Origin: an uncultured Bacteroidia bacterium
Lineage (GTDB): Bacteria > Bacteroidota > Bacteroidia > Bacteroidales > F082
Assembly (NCBI GenBank): GCA_902801465.1
Contig: CADCIH010000014.1
Span: 1 to 64,000 of the forward strand
Direction of reading: 5' to 3'
DNA length: 64,000 nt
Program-made: the position numbers and the translations under genes
Shown: positions 54,939-63,887 of the stretch, in pieces
Layout: every line of letters begins with the position of its first letter
Numbering within the stretch: the first letter of the stretch is position 1
Notes under the pieces: generated by a model
Told to the model about the DNA's origin: nothing
Seen by the model: the letters and a program-made list of their open reading frames with translations, nothing else
The model's database searches: none

Positions 54939-55507
54939 TGAGCGATTATTATATACACGAAAGCAGCTATGTCGATGACAATGTCACGATAGGCAAAGGC
55001 ACCAAGATATGGCATTTCTGCCATGTCCAGTCGGGCGCCGTGATCGGTGAGCGTTGCTCGTTTGGCCAAAATGTCAACATCGGCAACAATGTCAAGATAG
55101 GCAACGGGGTCCGTATCCAAAACAACGTTTCGGTTTACGAAGGCGTCGAGATAGAGGACAACGTGTTCTGCGGTCCCAGTTGTGTGTTCACCAACGTCAA
55201 CACCCCACGGGCGCATTTTCCCGTTCATGGGAAGTATGCCAAGACACGGATCTGCGAAGGGGCCTCGCTGGGCGCCAACAGCACAGTGGTGTGCGGACAC
55301 ACGGTGGGGAAGAGTGCTCTCATCGCCGCCGGTGCGGTGGTGACTAAGGATGTAAAACCATACGCGCTGATGGCCGGCGTCCCCGCCCGTCAGATCGGAT
55401 GGGTGTGCGAGTGCGGCAAACGCCTCAACTCAACCTTAAAATGCGACTGTGGTAGAACTTATGAAGAAAAGGAAGGAGAATTAAGACCATGCAATTCCGT
55501 GATTTGA
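54935..55507 (+). CDS. wbpD: WbpD-like N-acetyltransferase (left-handed beta-helix)
   Basis: 190 residues. Hexapeptide repeats fill 10-140 (VTIGKGTKIWHFCHVQSGAV, IGNNVKIGNGVRIQNNVSVY). A His in AHFPVH and the acetyl-CoA-binding C-terminal turns match the WbpD/WlbB family that acetylates UDP-3-amino-sugar uronates. A Cys-rich end (CECGKRLNSTLKCDCG) could bind zinc. The adjacent DegT aminotransferase makes the amine it would acetylate. It overlaps that gene by 19 bp. Confidence 0.87.
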   Translation: MMSDYYIHESSYVDDNVTIGKGTKIWHFCHVQSGAVIGERCSFGQNVNIGNNVKIGNGVRIQNNVSVYEGVEIEDNVFCGPSCVFTNVNTPRAHFPVHGKYAKTRICEGASLGANSTVVCGHTVGKSALIAAGAVVTKDVKPYALMAGVPARQIGWVCECGKRLNSTLKCDCGRTYEEKEGELRPCNSVI

Positions 55508-56613
55508 AGAAACAATATGCCGTCCTGAAGGACGAAATGGACCAGGCGATCCTTGACGTGGTGGCTTCAAGCGCCTATGTGATGGGACCCAAGGTAAAAG
55601 AGATGGAAAATGCTTTTGCCGACTATGTGGGCGTGAAGCATTGCATAGGATGCGCCAGCGGAACCGATGCCTTGTTGCTTGCCCTCAAGGCATGGGATGT
55701 GAAGGCAGGCGACGCCGTGTTTGTGCCAAGCTTCACCTTCTTCGCCTCGGCTGAGGTCGTGGCAATACAAGGCGCCACGCCGGTATTCGTCGATGTCGAC
55801 CCCGACACGTTCAACATGGATGTCCGCGACCTGATTCACAAAATAGAACATACGGCCAAGAGGGGACAGCTGAATCCTAAGGCCGTCATCGCAGTCGACC
55901 TGTTCGGCCTTCCCGCCGACTTCAAGCTGATCAGCGAGGTGGCCAAACGCTACGGGCTTTATCTTCTCGAAGACGCGGCCCAAGGCTTTGGCGGACGTAT
56001 CGGCGAACGTAAGGCGTGCACCTTCGGTGACATTGCCGCCACCTCCTTCTTCCCGGCAAAGCCCGTGGGATGCTACGGCGACGGCGGTGCCGTGTTTACC
56101 GATAACGACGAGTGGGCGGCTCTGATGGACTCCATCCACCTTCATGGCAAGGGTAGCGACCGTTACGACAACGTGCGCATCGGACTTAACTCACGACTCG
56201 ACAGCCTGCAGGCAGCCATTCTTTTGGTCAAACTGAAAGCTTTCAAGGAACATGAACTGGAAGATGTCAACCGTGTGGCTGCCCGTTACACCGAAAAGCT
56301 AAAAGGCGTTGTCAAGACCCCTGAGGTTCCGAAAGGGTTCTTCTCCAGCTGGGCGCAATATACCATACAGGTTCCCAACAAGGAGGTCAGAGCCAGATTG
56401 CAGGAAGCATTGAAGGCAAAAGACATCCCGACGGCCATCTATTACCCGATACCTATGCATCGGCAGACGGCCTTCAGCTACCTCGACCCGACGATGAACC
56501 AATGCCCTGTGGCCGACCGTCTGGCTGATACTGTGCTCTCGCTCCCAATCCATCCCTACCTCTCCGAATCCGATCAAGACCTGATTTGTTCAACCCTTAA
56601 CTCTCTTCTTTAA
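55489..56613 (+). CDS. wbpE: DegT/DnrJ/EryC1-type sugar aminotransferase (WbpE-like)
   Basis: 374 residues. PLP Lys191 lies in TSFFPAKPVGCYGDGGAVF. Other family blocks are GVKHCIGCASGTDALLLALK, PSFTFFASAEVVAIQGATPV and EDAAQGFGG. It transfers an amino group to a nucleotide-keto-sugar. With the neighbouring WbpD-like acetyltransferase it probably makes a di-N-acetylated uronate such as UDP-GlcNAc3NAcA. Confidence 0.91.
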   Translation: MQFRDLKKQYAVLKDEMDQAILDVVASSAYVMGPKVKEMENAFADYVGVKHCIGCASGTDALLLALKAWDVKAGDAVFVPSFTFFASAEVVAIQGATPVFVDVDPDTFNMDVRDLIHKIEHTAKRGQLNPKAVIAVDLFGLPADFKLISEVAKRYGLYLLEDAAQGFGGRIGERKACTFGDIAATSFFPAKPVGCYGDGGAVFTDNDEWAALMDSIHLHGKGSDRYDNVRIGLNSRLDSLQAAILLVKLKAFKEHELEDVNRVAARYTEKLKGVVKTPEVPKGFFSSWAQYTIQVPNKEVRARLQEALKAKDIPTAIYYPIPMHRQTAFSYLDPTMNQCPVADRLADTVLSLPIHPYLSESDQDLICSTLNSLL

Positions 56614-56631
56614 ACTTTAACTTTAATTCCC

Positions 56632-57744
56632 ATGCGCCTATTCAAGGATTTCACATATAGCGAAGACAATGAGGCCGTGACGAGGTATCTCGCCATAAGG
56701 GAGTTGAAGCATGCCCCGGAGTTCAACATGACGGAAGCTCCTGAAGCGCTTCAGGAGCTGATGCTGTGGTGCTACATGCCTAGAGGCGAGGAACGTTCAA
56801 AATACCTCAATGAGTTTGCAGCCCGCAGTTGGGAAGTGCCCGACGGGGAATGCGAGGTGCTGTTTGCCAAGGAACATCTCAATGCCATTCGTTACGTCAA
56901 CCGATATCTTCGCGAAGCCAACCGGAAATTGAAAGAAGGAGGCTATTTCGTAGTCCCCTTCGATACCGCAATGAAACGCCGTGTCCAATTCTTTAAGAAT
57001 TATTCGAAGTTTTGGGCCAGCATACTGTATTTCTTCGACTTTTTCTGGCATCGCATGTGTCCGAAGATGCGACTGACTCGTCGGTTCTACTTTCTTTGTA
57101 CCAAAAGAGTCAGAAAAGTGTTCCCACGAGCCGAGATATTAGGTAGATTGTACTATTGCGGTTTCGATGTGGTCGCCGAACAATATATCCATGACCGTTA
57201 TTGCGTGATAGCCCGCAAGAATGGTGAGCCTGATACCGAACGTCGGCATTATGGATTGATTGTGAAGCTTCCGAGAATCGGAAAGGACGGCCAAATCATC
57301 AACGTGTATAAGTTCAGGACGATGTATGCCTATGCCGAGTATCTGCAGACTTACATCTATAACAACAACAATTTACAGGTGGGTGGCAAGTTCAGAGACG
57401 ACTACCGCGTCACCGAATGGGGAAGATGGCTTCGCAAGTCTTGGCTTGACGAGCTGCCGATGTTCCTCAATGTGCTTAAGGGCCAGTTGAAGTTGGTGGG
57501 CGTGCGCCCGTTGAGCGAGCAGTATTATGAGCTTTACGACCCCGATTTGCGCGAGATGCGCATCAAATATAAACCCGGCATGGTGCCTCCATTCTATGCC
57601 GACATGCCAAAGACATTGGAGGAAATCCAGGAAAGCGAACGAAGGTATCTCGAAGCCTACGAGAAACATCCCTTCAGAACAGACTGGAAGTATTTCTGGA
57701 AAGTTATGGGGAACATCTTGTTCCGCCATAAACGTTCGCAATAA
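56632..57744 (+). CDS. Polysaccharide initiating sugar transferase
   Basis: 370 residues. One hydrophobic segment (about 124-140, FWASILYFFDFFWHR) is followed by the bacterial sugar-transferase domain: INVYKFRTMYAYAEYL, VTEWGRWLRKSWLDELPMF, LKLVGVRPLSEQYYE and YKPGMVPPFYAD. It transfers a sugar-phosphate to undecaprenyl phosphate. The N-terminal part (about 1-110) is not the usual four-helix WbaP part. A weak 6-7-bp repeat (CTTTAAA-like) lies just before the ATG. Confidence 0.86.
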   Translation: MRLFKDFTYSEDNEAVTRYLAIRELKHAPEFNMTEAPEALQELMLWCYMPRGEERSKYLNEFAARSWEVPDGECEVLFAKEHLNAIRYVNRYLREANRKLKEGGYFVVPFDTAMKRRVQFFKNYSKFWASILYFFDFFWHRMCPKMRLTRRFYFLCTKRVRKVFPRAEILGRLYYCGFDVVAEQYIHDRYCVIARKNGEPDTERRHYGLIVKLPRIGKDGQIINVYKFRTMYAYAEYLQTYIYNNNNLQVGGKFRDDYRVTEWGRWLRKSWLDELPMFLNVLKGQLKLVGVRPLSEQYYELYDPDLREMRIKYKPGMVPPFYADMPKTLEEIQESERRYLEAYEKHPFRTDWKYFWKVMGNILFRHKRSQ

Positions 57745-57820
57745 CTTTTTGCGGATGTATTTGTTTTTCAGCCTCTTATGACTTTCTAATGGGAGTCAAG
57801 GGGCGAAGCTGTGTAAAGCT

Positions 57821-58690
57821 ATGACCGAAGAAAACTGGACCACGGTAATCAAACCCAAGAACCGACTGCTTGAGGTCAACATTGGGGAACTGTGGAAGTA
57901 TAAGGACTTGATTGCCCTTTTCATCAAGCGTAACATCATCACCCAATACAAACAGACCATCCTCGGCCCTTTGTGGTTCGTGGTGCAGCCTGCCTTGTCG
58001 GTGGTGATGTATATGATTGTGTTCGGCGGCATCGCCGGCATCCCCACCGATGGGGTGCCGAGGCCGCTGTTCTACCTTGCGGGTACTTGCATGTGGCAAT
58101 ATTTCTCCGACTGCATTACTAAAACCTCCAATACTTTTGTCGACAATGCGGCTATTTTTGGGAAGGTGTATTTCCCGAGATTGGCAACGCCGATCTCGAA
58201 TGTGCTTTCTAACTTGGTGAGGTTTGGCATCCAGTTCGGTCTTTTTTTGGTGGTCTATGCCATTTATGCCCTCATAGGCGGCTTGGCAGCACATTTCACA
58301 TGGTACGCCTTGCTGTTTCCTGTACTGGTGCTGATGATGGCGGGTCTTGCCTTGGGCTTCGGAATCCTGTTCTCGTCGATGACTACCAAGTACCGCGACT
58401 TGCAGGTGCTATTTTCGTTTGGGATATCTTTGTGGATGTACGCCACACCTATCGTCTATCCCTTGACACAGACCAAGTCGATGTTTTGGAAAGGCATCCC
58501 AGTCCACAAACTGATGTGTCTCAACCCGGTGACACCCGTCATCGAGACCTTCAAGTATGGTTTTCTGGGCGCTGGCGAGTTCGTGGGCTGGCGTTGGCTG
58601 ATCTATAGTTTCGTGTTTATGGTAGTCCTGTTGGCACTCGGCATCGTGGTGTTCAACAGGGTCCAGAAGAATTTCATGGATACGGTGTGA
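57821..58690 (+). CDS. wzm: ABC transporter permease, Wzm-like
   Basis: 289 residues. An N-terminal cytosolic region with ELWKYKDLIALFIKRNIIT, then QYKQTILGPLWFVVQPALSV and about six membrane helices, the ABC-2 type seen in O-antigen/teichoic-acid exporters. It would flip lipid-linked polysaccharide to the periplasm with the Wzt ATPase at 61462. Three sugar-salvage genes lie between the two transporter genes. Confidence 0.9.
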   Translation: MTEENWTTVIKPKNRLLEVNIGELWKYKDLIALFIKRNIITQYKQTILGPLWFVVQPALSVVMYMIVFGGIAGIPTDGVPRPLFYLAGTCMWQYFSDCITKTSNTFVDNAAIFGKVYFPRLATPISNVLSNLVRFGIQFGLFLVVYAIYALIGGLAAHFTWYALLFPVLVLMMAGLALGFGILFSSMTTKYRDLQVLFSFGISLWMYATPIVYPLTQTKSMFWKGIPVHKLMCLNPVTPVIETFKYGFLGAGEFVGWRWLIYSFVFMVVLLALGIVVFNRVQKNFMDTV

Positions 58691-59862
58691 TGGCAGAGAA
58701 GAAAGTATTTGTCAGCGGTTGTTACGATTTGTTGCACAGCGGTCATGTGGAGTTCTTCCGTCAGGCTGCTGAGTACGGCGATCTGTATGTGGGTATTGGT
58801 TCAGATGAAACCATCCTTCATTACAAGAACCACGAGACCCTTTACAATGAGAAGGAACGCCTTTTTATGGTGAAGGCCATTCGTTATGTGAAAGATGCAT
58901 TCATCAACGCCGGTAGTGGACTATTGGACTTTGTCCCAACGGTCGATTGGTTGAAACCTGATATCTTGGTGGTGAATGAGGATGGCGCCTCGGAAGAGAA
59001 GCGGCTTTTCTGCGAAGAGCGTGGTATAGAATACGTTGTGTTGAAACGCGATCCACATGAGGGTTTGGAAGCCCATTCAAGCACCTCGCTCAAGGAGCGG
59101 ATGTGCGGCATCCCGACCCGATTGGACTTGGCAGGTACTTGGATCGACCAGCCCTACGTGTCGTGCCACGCCCCCGGATGGGCTATCACCATTTCGCTGG
59201 AGCCGACATTCGAAATACGTGACCGCTGCGGGTTGAGTACCTCTACACGGAACATGATCAAGAAGATATGGCCCCTGAAGCTACCCGACATGAACCCTGA
59301 GATGTTGGCCAAGTTGGTGTTCTGCTTCGAGAACGACCCCGAGCGCAATGACGGGTACATCAGTGGCGCGCAAGACTCGATAGGTATTTGTGTTCCTGGC
59401 CTCTGCCGACATTACTACAATAATCGTTTTTGGCCTGAAAAGATAGAGACATGCTATGACGAGAGCATCCTGCAATGGTTGGAATCGCATCTTATTATGA
59501 TTCCCATGGATCCCCGTCCACAGGGATGCTCCATAGTGGAGGAAAAGGATATTACGGAAGCTAAGGTGAAGGCTTTGACGAAAGCCGCCGACAACTGTTG
59601 GCAGGCCATCATGGCTCGTGATCTGGAGGCGTTTGCTTCGGCCTACAACGCATCGTTTGCAGCGCAGGTGGCCATGTTCCCAGCTATGATACAAGGCACC
59701 GTCCCTTCGTATATCGAAAAATACAAAAAACTCATCATGGCCTACAAGATGCCTGGTGCCGGTGGCGGCGGCTATCTTGCCTGTGTTGTGGAAGACTCGA
59801 AACGGTTTAAGCAAGACCATGAAGAAGCAATTCAACTAACCATCAGACGCGCTGAGCAGTGA
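58690..59862 (+). CDS. Nucleotidyltransferase-GHMP kinase fusion
   Basis: 390 residues from ATG 58690, overlapping the Wzm stop by one base. The N-terminal domain (1-135) is of the cytidylyltransferase superfamily with HSGH (16-19) in GCYDLLHSGHVEFFRQA. The C-terminal domain (about 138-390) resembles GHMP sugar kinases: TRLDLAGTWIDQPY matches the family motif 1, and GLSTSTRN may be a degenerate motif 2; GAGGGGYLACVVED is motif 3. One polypeptide could phosphorylate a sugar and attach a nucleotide, as Fkp and HldE do with other domains. The substrate is not shown; the neighbouring FucP suggests fucose or a similar sugar. Confidence 0.78.
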   Translation: MAEKKVFVSGCYDLLHSGHVEFFRQAAEYGDLYVGIGSDETILHYKNHETLYNEKERLFMVKAIRYVKDAFINAGSGLLDFVPTVDWLKPDILVVNEDGASEEKRLFCEERGIEYVVLKRDPHEGLEAHSSTSLKERMCGIPTRLDLAGTWIDQPYVSCHAPGWAITISLEPTFEIRDRCGLSTSTRNMIKKIWPLKLPDMNPEMLAKLVFCFENDPERNDGYISGAQDSIGICVPGLCRHYYNNRFWPEKIETCYDESILQWLESHLIMIPMDPRPQGCSIVEEKDITEAKVKALTKAADNCWQAIMARDLEAFASAYNASFAAQVAMFPAMIQGTVPSYIEKYKKLIMAYKMPGAGGGGYLACVVEDSKRFKQDHEEAIQLTIRRAEQ

Positions 59863-61121
59863 AACTCGTCGAAAGAAAATATTTGTTGCCATTTGTGGTG
59901 GTCACCTCACTTTTCGCTTTGTGGGGATTTGCCAATGACATCACCAATCCCATGGTGGCTGCGTTCCAAACATTGATGGAACTTTCGGCTGCCAAGGCAA
60001 GTCTGATACAGTTTGCCTTCTACGGAGGCTATGCCACTATGGCCATCCCTGCCGCCCTGTTCATCCGCAGATATAGCTATAAGAAAGGTATCCTGTTGGG
60101 ACTGGCGCTCTATGCGGTTGGTGCATTCTTGTTCATTCCTGCCGCTGCCAGGCAAAGTTTTGGGTTCTTCTGCTTTTCGCTCTACATCCTCACCTTTGGT
60201 TTGGCTTTCCTGGAGACAACGGCCAATCCATTCATTCTGTCATTGGGCGACAAGGAGAATGCCACACGCCGTTTGAACTTGGCCCAGGCGTTTAATCCAG
60301 TGGGAAGTTTAAGCGGAATGGCAGTTGCTTCGCTGATAATACTGCCCAATCTGTTGAGCGACAAGCGTGACGCGACAGGAGAACTACTCTTCCCGATGCT
60401 GGGCGAGGCAGAGAAAGCGGAAATACGTTTGCATGACCTGTCGGTGATTCGTGATCCGTATGTGGCATTGGGTATTGTGGTGCTCGTGATGTTGGTGGTT
60501 TTTGCTTTGGTTAAGGTTCCTCAAGCCCGCAACGAGGGAGCGCATGGTGCCATGAAGCGTCTATGGAAGAATAAAGCCTACCGTGAAGGAGTCGTGACGC
60601 AAGTGTTCTATGTTGCGGCCCAGATCATGGTTTGGACCTTCATCATCCATTATGCGGATCATTTGGGTATCAACAAGGCTACTGCCCAAAACTACAATAT
60701 CGCGGCCATGTGCCTGTTCCTTGTCGGTCGTTTCTTCTCCACTTGGATGATGAAATATGCCGACGGAAGGCGCTTGTTAACTCTTTTTGGCATTGGTGCT
60801 GCACTTTGTTCGTTAGGAGCCATGTTGATCGTAGGCAAAGCGGGTCTTTACTGCTTGGTAGGCATCAGCTTCTTCATGAGTTTGATGTTCCCCACGATCT
60901 ACGGAACTGCATTGGAAAATGTGTCGATAGGAGACACCTCGCTCGGAGCGGCTTTTCTTGTGATGGCTATTGTGGGAGGAGCACTCATGCCACCACTGCA
61001 AGGCATGATCATCGACTGCGGGACCGTCTTCGGGCATCCCGCTGTGAATGTGAGTTATTGCCTGCCGTTGTTTTGTTTTATCGTTGTGGCCATCTATGGC
61101 ATCAGATCCAGAAAGCTATGA
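59859..61121 (+). CDS. fucP: L-fucose:H+ symporter-like MFS transporter
   Basis: 420 residues, multi-span. The FucP-type pattern is clear: FALWGFANDITNPMVAAFQT near the N-terminus, QFAFYGGYATMAIPAALFIR, LETTANPFILSLGD, NATRRLNLAQAFNPVGSLSG, and the C-terminal GGALMPPLQGMIID. It imports L-fucose or a related hexose with protons across the inner membrane. It overlaps the upstream fusion gene by four bases and the mutarotase by four (ATGA). Confidence 0.9.
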   Translation: MKLVERKYLLPFVVVTSLFALWGFANDITNPMVAAFQTLMELSAAKASLIQFAFYGGYATMAIPAALFIRRYSYKKGILLGLALYAVGAFLFIPAAARQSFGFFCFSLYILTFGLAFLETTANPFILSLGDKENATRRLNLAQAFNPVGSLSGMAVASLIILPNLLSDKRDATGELLFPMLGEAEKAEIRLHDLSVIRDPYVALGIVVLVMLVVFALVKVPQARNEGAHGAMKRLWKNKAYREGVVTQVFYVAAQIMVWTFIIHYADHLGINKATAQNYNIAAMCLFLVGRFFSTWMMKYADGRRLLTLFGIGAALCSLGAMLIVGKAGLYCLVGISFFMSLMFPTIYGTALENVSIGDTSLGAAFLVMAIVGGALMPPLQGMIIDCGTVFGHPAVNVSYCLPLFCFIVVAIYGIRSRKL

Positions 61122-61441
61122 AAAGATATTGCCAGACATTAACGCTCGTTGACGATGAGCAGATGATAAAGAGCTATGTTGAAGCCCATGCCCATGTGTG
61201 GCCGGAGATTATTGATGGTCAGCGCAAAGTGGGCATCCTTGATATGCAGATTTATAGAAAAGGGAGGATGCTCTTCATGATATGCGACACCATTGACGAC
61301 TTCGATTGGCAACGTGACATGGCACGCCTGGCAACTCTGCCACGCCAAGCCGAATGGGAAGCTTATGTCTCGCAGTTTCAAGGCTGTGCCCCAGATGCTC
61401 CAAGTTCTGCCAAGTGGCAAATGATGGAACGGATTTTTTGA
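61118..61441 (+). CDS. L-rhamnose/L-fucose mutarotase-type protein
   Basis: 107 residues from ATG 61118. The DUF718/RhaM pattern has LTLVDDEQMIKSYVEAHAHV, VWPEI, MQIYRKGRMLFMICDT and AKWQMMERIF. Such enzymes convert sugar anomers. Coupled to fucP; it would supply the anomer accepted by the kinase. Confidence 0.87.
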   Translation: MKRYCQTLTLVDDEQMIKSYVEAHAHVWPEIIDGQRKVGILDMQIYRKGRMLFMICDTIDDFDWQRDMARLATLPRQAEWEAYVSQFQGCAPDAPSSAKWQMMERIF

Positions 61442-61461
61442 ATCTTAATAAAGTATTGTGC

Positions 61462-62712
61462 ATGCCAACAGCAATAGAATTCAATAATATTAGCAAGCTC
61501 TATCGTTTGGGCTTGGTCTCGACGGGTACTTTGGCCCACGACCTGAAGCGGTGGTGGACCGTCAGTATTCGCCGGAAAGAGGATCCGTATCTAAAGATAG
61601 GAGAGACCAACGACCGTAGCACCAAGGGCGATAGCGACTACGTGTGGGCATTGAAAGATATCGATTTCAAGGTGGAGCAAGGAGATGTAGTGGGTATCAT
61701 CGGCAAGAACGGCGCAGGTAAGAGCACTTTGCTAAAACTTTTAAGTAAAGTCACCGCACCCACTACTGGTGAGATCCACGCCAAAGGGCGTATTGGTTCC
61801 CTTTTGGAGGTTGGCACGGGATTCCATCCTGAGATGACTGGCCGAGAGAACATCTATATGAACGGAGCCATCCTCGGCATGACCAAGGCCGAGATTACCA
61901 GGAAATTGGATGAAATTGTTGACTTCAGCGGCTGTGAGCGGTATATCGACACCCCCGTGAAACGTTACTCCAGCGGTATGATGGTACGTCTGGGCTTTGC
62001 CGTTGCAGCTCACCTTGACCCGGAAATCCTTGTTGTGGATGAGGTGCTGGCGGTAGGCGACGCCGAGTTCCAAAAGAAGGCCATCGGCAAGATGCAAGAT
62101 GTCAGCAAAGGAGGGGGAAGAACGGTGTTGTTTGTCAGCCATAATATGGCGGCCGTAAGGAATCTGTGCAAAACAGGGATAGTCCTACATAATGGCAGCG
62201 TTGTTTTCTCAGGAACAGCCGATCAAGCAATTGAAAAATATTTAAGCAACGACCGTCTTAAAGACCAAATATTAGACAATCCAGCTAAAACACACCCAAG
62301 GTTAAATGTCCAAAAAATACTTATAAACGGCACATCTCTGTCAAGTTCTACATTAACTCCTACCAATGGCACCCTTGATGTCTTGATTGAAGGAGATGCT
62401 GAAAAAATATCAAATGCGGACGCAAGCCTAATTTTTAGGAACAATGACGGGGCGGCCCTTGCTCGATTCTCATTCAGTGACAAACGAGGACTTCTCAACC
62501 TTAATGGGCATTTCTGTTTATCCGCAAAAATAAAGCTTCCTCTCAACATGCATGCCGGTCGACTGAAAGTTGATATTGCAATCCATCAACCCAATGTCGA
62601 ATTCTATTTTGTTGCCAGGGAATGCTGTATGTTGGAAGTTGAAGGCTACACACCTGTCACTGGCCAACTGCAACCACTCTCCAGCGGTCTTTTGTCATTG
62701 GAAGAAGAATAA
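61462..62712 (+). CDS. wzt: Polysaccharide ABC transporter ATPase with C-terminal domain (Wzt)
   Basis: 416 residues from ATG 61462 (MPTAIEFNNISKLYRLG). Walker A is GKNGAGKST, signature YSSGMMVRLGFA, Walker B ILVVDEVLAVGD; GSLLEVGTGFHPEMTGREN is typical for the subfamily. Residues about 265-416 form a beta-rich extra domain, like the sugar-binding domain of Wzt that recognises the capped end of its polymer. It pairs with Wzm at 57821. The C-terminal part is more AT-rich than the ATPase, as expected for a variable specificity domain. Confidence 0.91.
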   Translation: MPTAIEFNNISKLYRLGLVSTGTLAHDLKRWWTVSIRRKEDPYLKIGETNDRSTKGDSDYVWALKDIDFKVEQGDVVGIIGKNGAGKSTLLKLLSKVTAPTTGEIHAKGRIGSLLEVGTGFHPEMTGRENIYMNGAILGMTKAEITRKLDEIVDFSGCERYIDTPVKRYSSGMMVRLGFAVAAHLDPEILVVDEVLAVGDAEFQKKAIGKMQDVSKGGGRTVLFVSHNMAAVRNLCKTGIVLHNGSVVFSGTADQAIEKYLSNDRLKDQILDNPAKTHPRLNVQKILINGTSLSSSTLTPTNGTLDVLIEGDAEKISNADASLIFRNNDGAALARFSFSDKRGLLNLNGHFCLSAKIKLPLNMHAGRLKVDIAIHQPNVEFYFVARECCMLEVEGYTPVTGQLQPLSSGLLSLEEE

Positions 62713-62714
62713 TT

Positions 62715-63887
62715 ATGAAGAAAAAGTTTAGAATAATAAAACGCTTCTGCCAACGACTCTATGGCGAATGGTTCCCCAAAAGGAAGAAGCCACGTGTCCT
62801 ACAGATGCCCATAACCTCCCGTTGCAATTCATGTTGCTTGACATGCAATGTCTGGAAGCACCATGAGAAAAAGGACATCGATGCCTCTCTCTTGAAAGAG
62901 GCGCTGAAAGACCCTTTCTTCTCCGAATTACAAACGGTTGGTATAAACGGAGGAGAGTTTTCGCTGGTACCAAATTTTATGGCTGTATTGGAAGCGCTCA
63001 CCCCACTTCCGCACCTCGAGAATATCTATCTCATAACCAACGGTATCGCTACAGAAAAAATCAAAGAGTACACCAAGTCCGCCAAATCCTTTTGCTCGGC
63101 ACACGGCATTAGCGTCACCTTATGCATCTCTCTCGATGGAGTCGGCAAAATCCACGATACGATTCGCGGCATACCCGGCAACTTCGACAAAACGATGCAG
63201 TTGATACAGGATATTTCCAAAGAGAAGGATAAGTTCTGCGACAACTTGGTCATCGGACACACCCTTTCGCGTTTCAATATAGACAAGGTACATGAGACAG
63301 AAGATTTCCTGTCACCTTTTGGCCTTACTCTTGACGTACACCTTGCGGTGCCCAACAAACGCATTGGCACCTATACAGACCATGACAAGTATAACATTCT
63401 TGCCGACGACAAATGCCGCCAGATTGCAGCAGAATACTTCTACTCACGTTTCCTTTATGAAGACAATCTGACGGCAAAAGCACGCTTTTTTGCCAACTAT
63501 TACTATCTAAAAAACAACGGCAAAGGACGCTTATCGAACTGCCTCTATCGCTATTGTGATGTTACCATCGACGAAAACTTGAACCTGCGGCTATGTGCCA
63601 CAGCGAGCGAATCACTCGGTAACCTCGAAAAAGAGAGCGCCAGTACCATCATCAATAGCAGTCGGACAAAAAAAGAGGCAAAGCGTTTGCTGAAAGAATG
63701 TAACAAATGCATTCACTATGCCTACTACCCATTAACCACTAAAGGGAGAATCCTCTTTGCACACGAGGTTGCAAAGCAACAATACAGCATGACAATCTAT
63801 AAATGCTCCAACAGAAAACAACGCCTCAAAGTGTATCTCTCCGCGTTGAACAAGGTCATTAAAATGGTGGTCAAGTATGATTACTAA
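62715..63887 (+). CDS. Radical SAM protein in the polysaccharide locus
   Basis: 390 residues. The radical SAM CX3CX2C cluster is Cys37, Cys41, Cys44 (RCNSCCLTCNVW). INGGEFSLVPNF and ISLDGVGKIHDTIRG are the SAM- and substrate-side strands. The C-terminal third has more cysteines (SNCLYRYCDV, LRLCATAS, ECNKCIHYAY), suggesting an auxiliary SPASM-like cluster. No peptide precursor is seen nearby, so it may modify a sugar or lipid carrier. It starts 2 bp after wzt. Confidence 0.85.
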   Translation: MKKKFRIIKRFCQRLYGEWFPKRKKPRVLQMPITSRCNSCCLTCNVWKHHEKKDIDASLLKEALKDPFFSELQTVGINGGEFSLVPNFMAVLEALTPLPHLENIYLITNGIATEKIKEYTKSAKSFCSAHGISVTLCISLDGVGKIHDTIRGIPGNFDKTMQLIQDISKEKDKFCDNLVIGHTLSRFNIDKVHETEDFLSPFGLTLDVHLAVPNKRIGTYTDHDKYNILADDKCRQIAAEYFYSRFLYEDNLTAKARFFANYYYLKNNGKGRLSNCLYRYCDVTIDENLNLRLCATASESLGNLEKESASTIINSSRTKKEAKRLLKECNKCIHYAYYPLTTKGRILFAHEVAKQQYSMTIYKCSNRKQRLKVYLSALNKVIKMVVKYDY

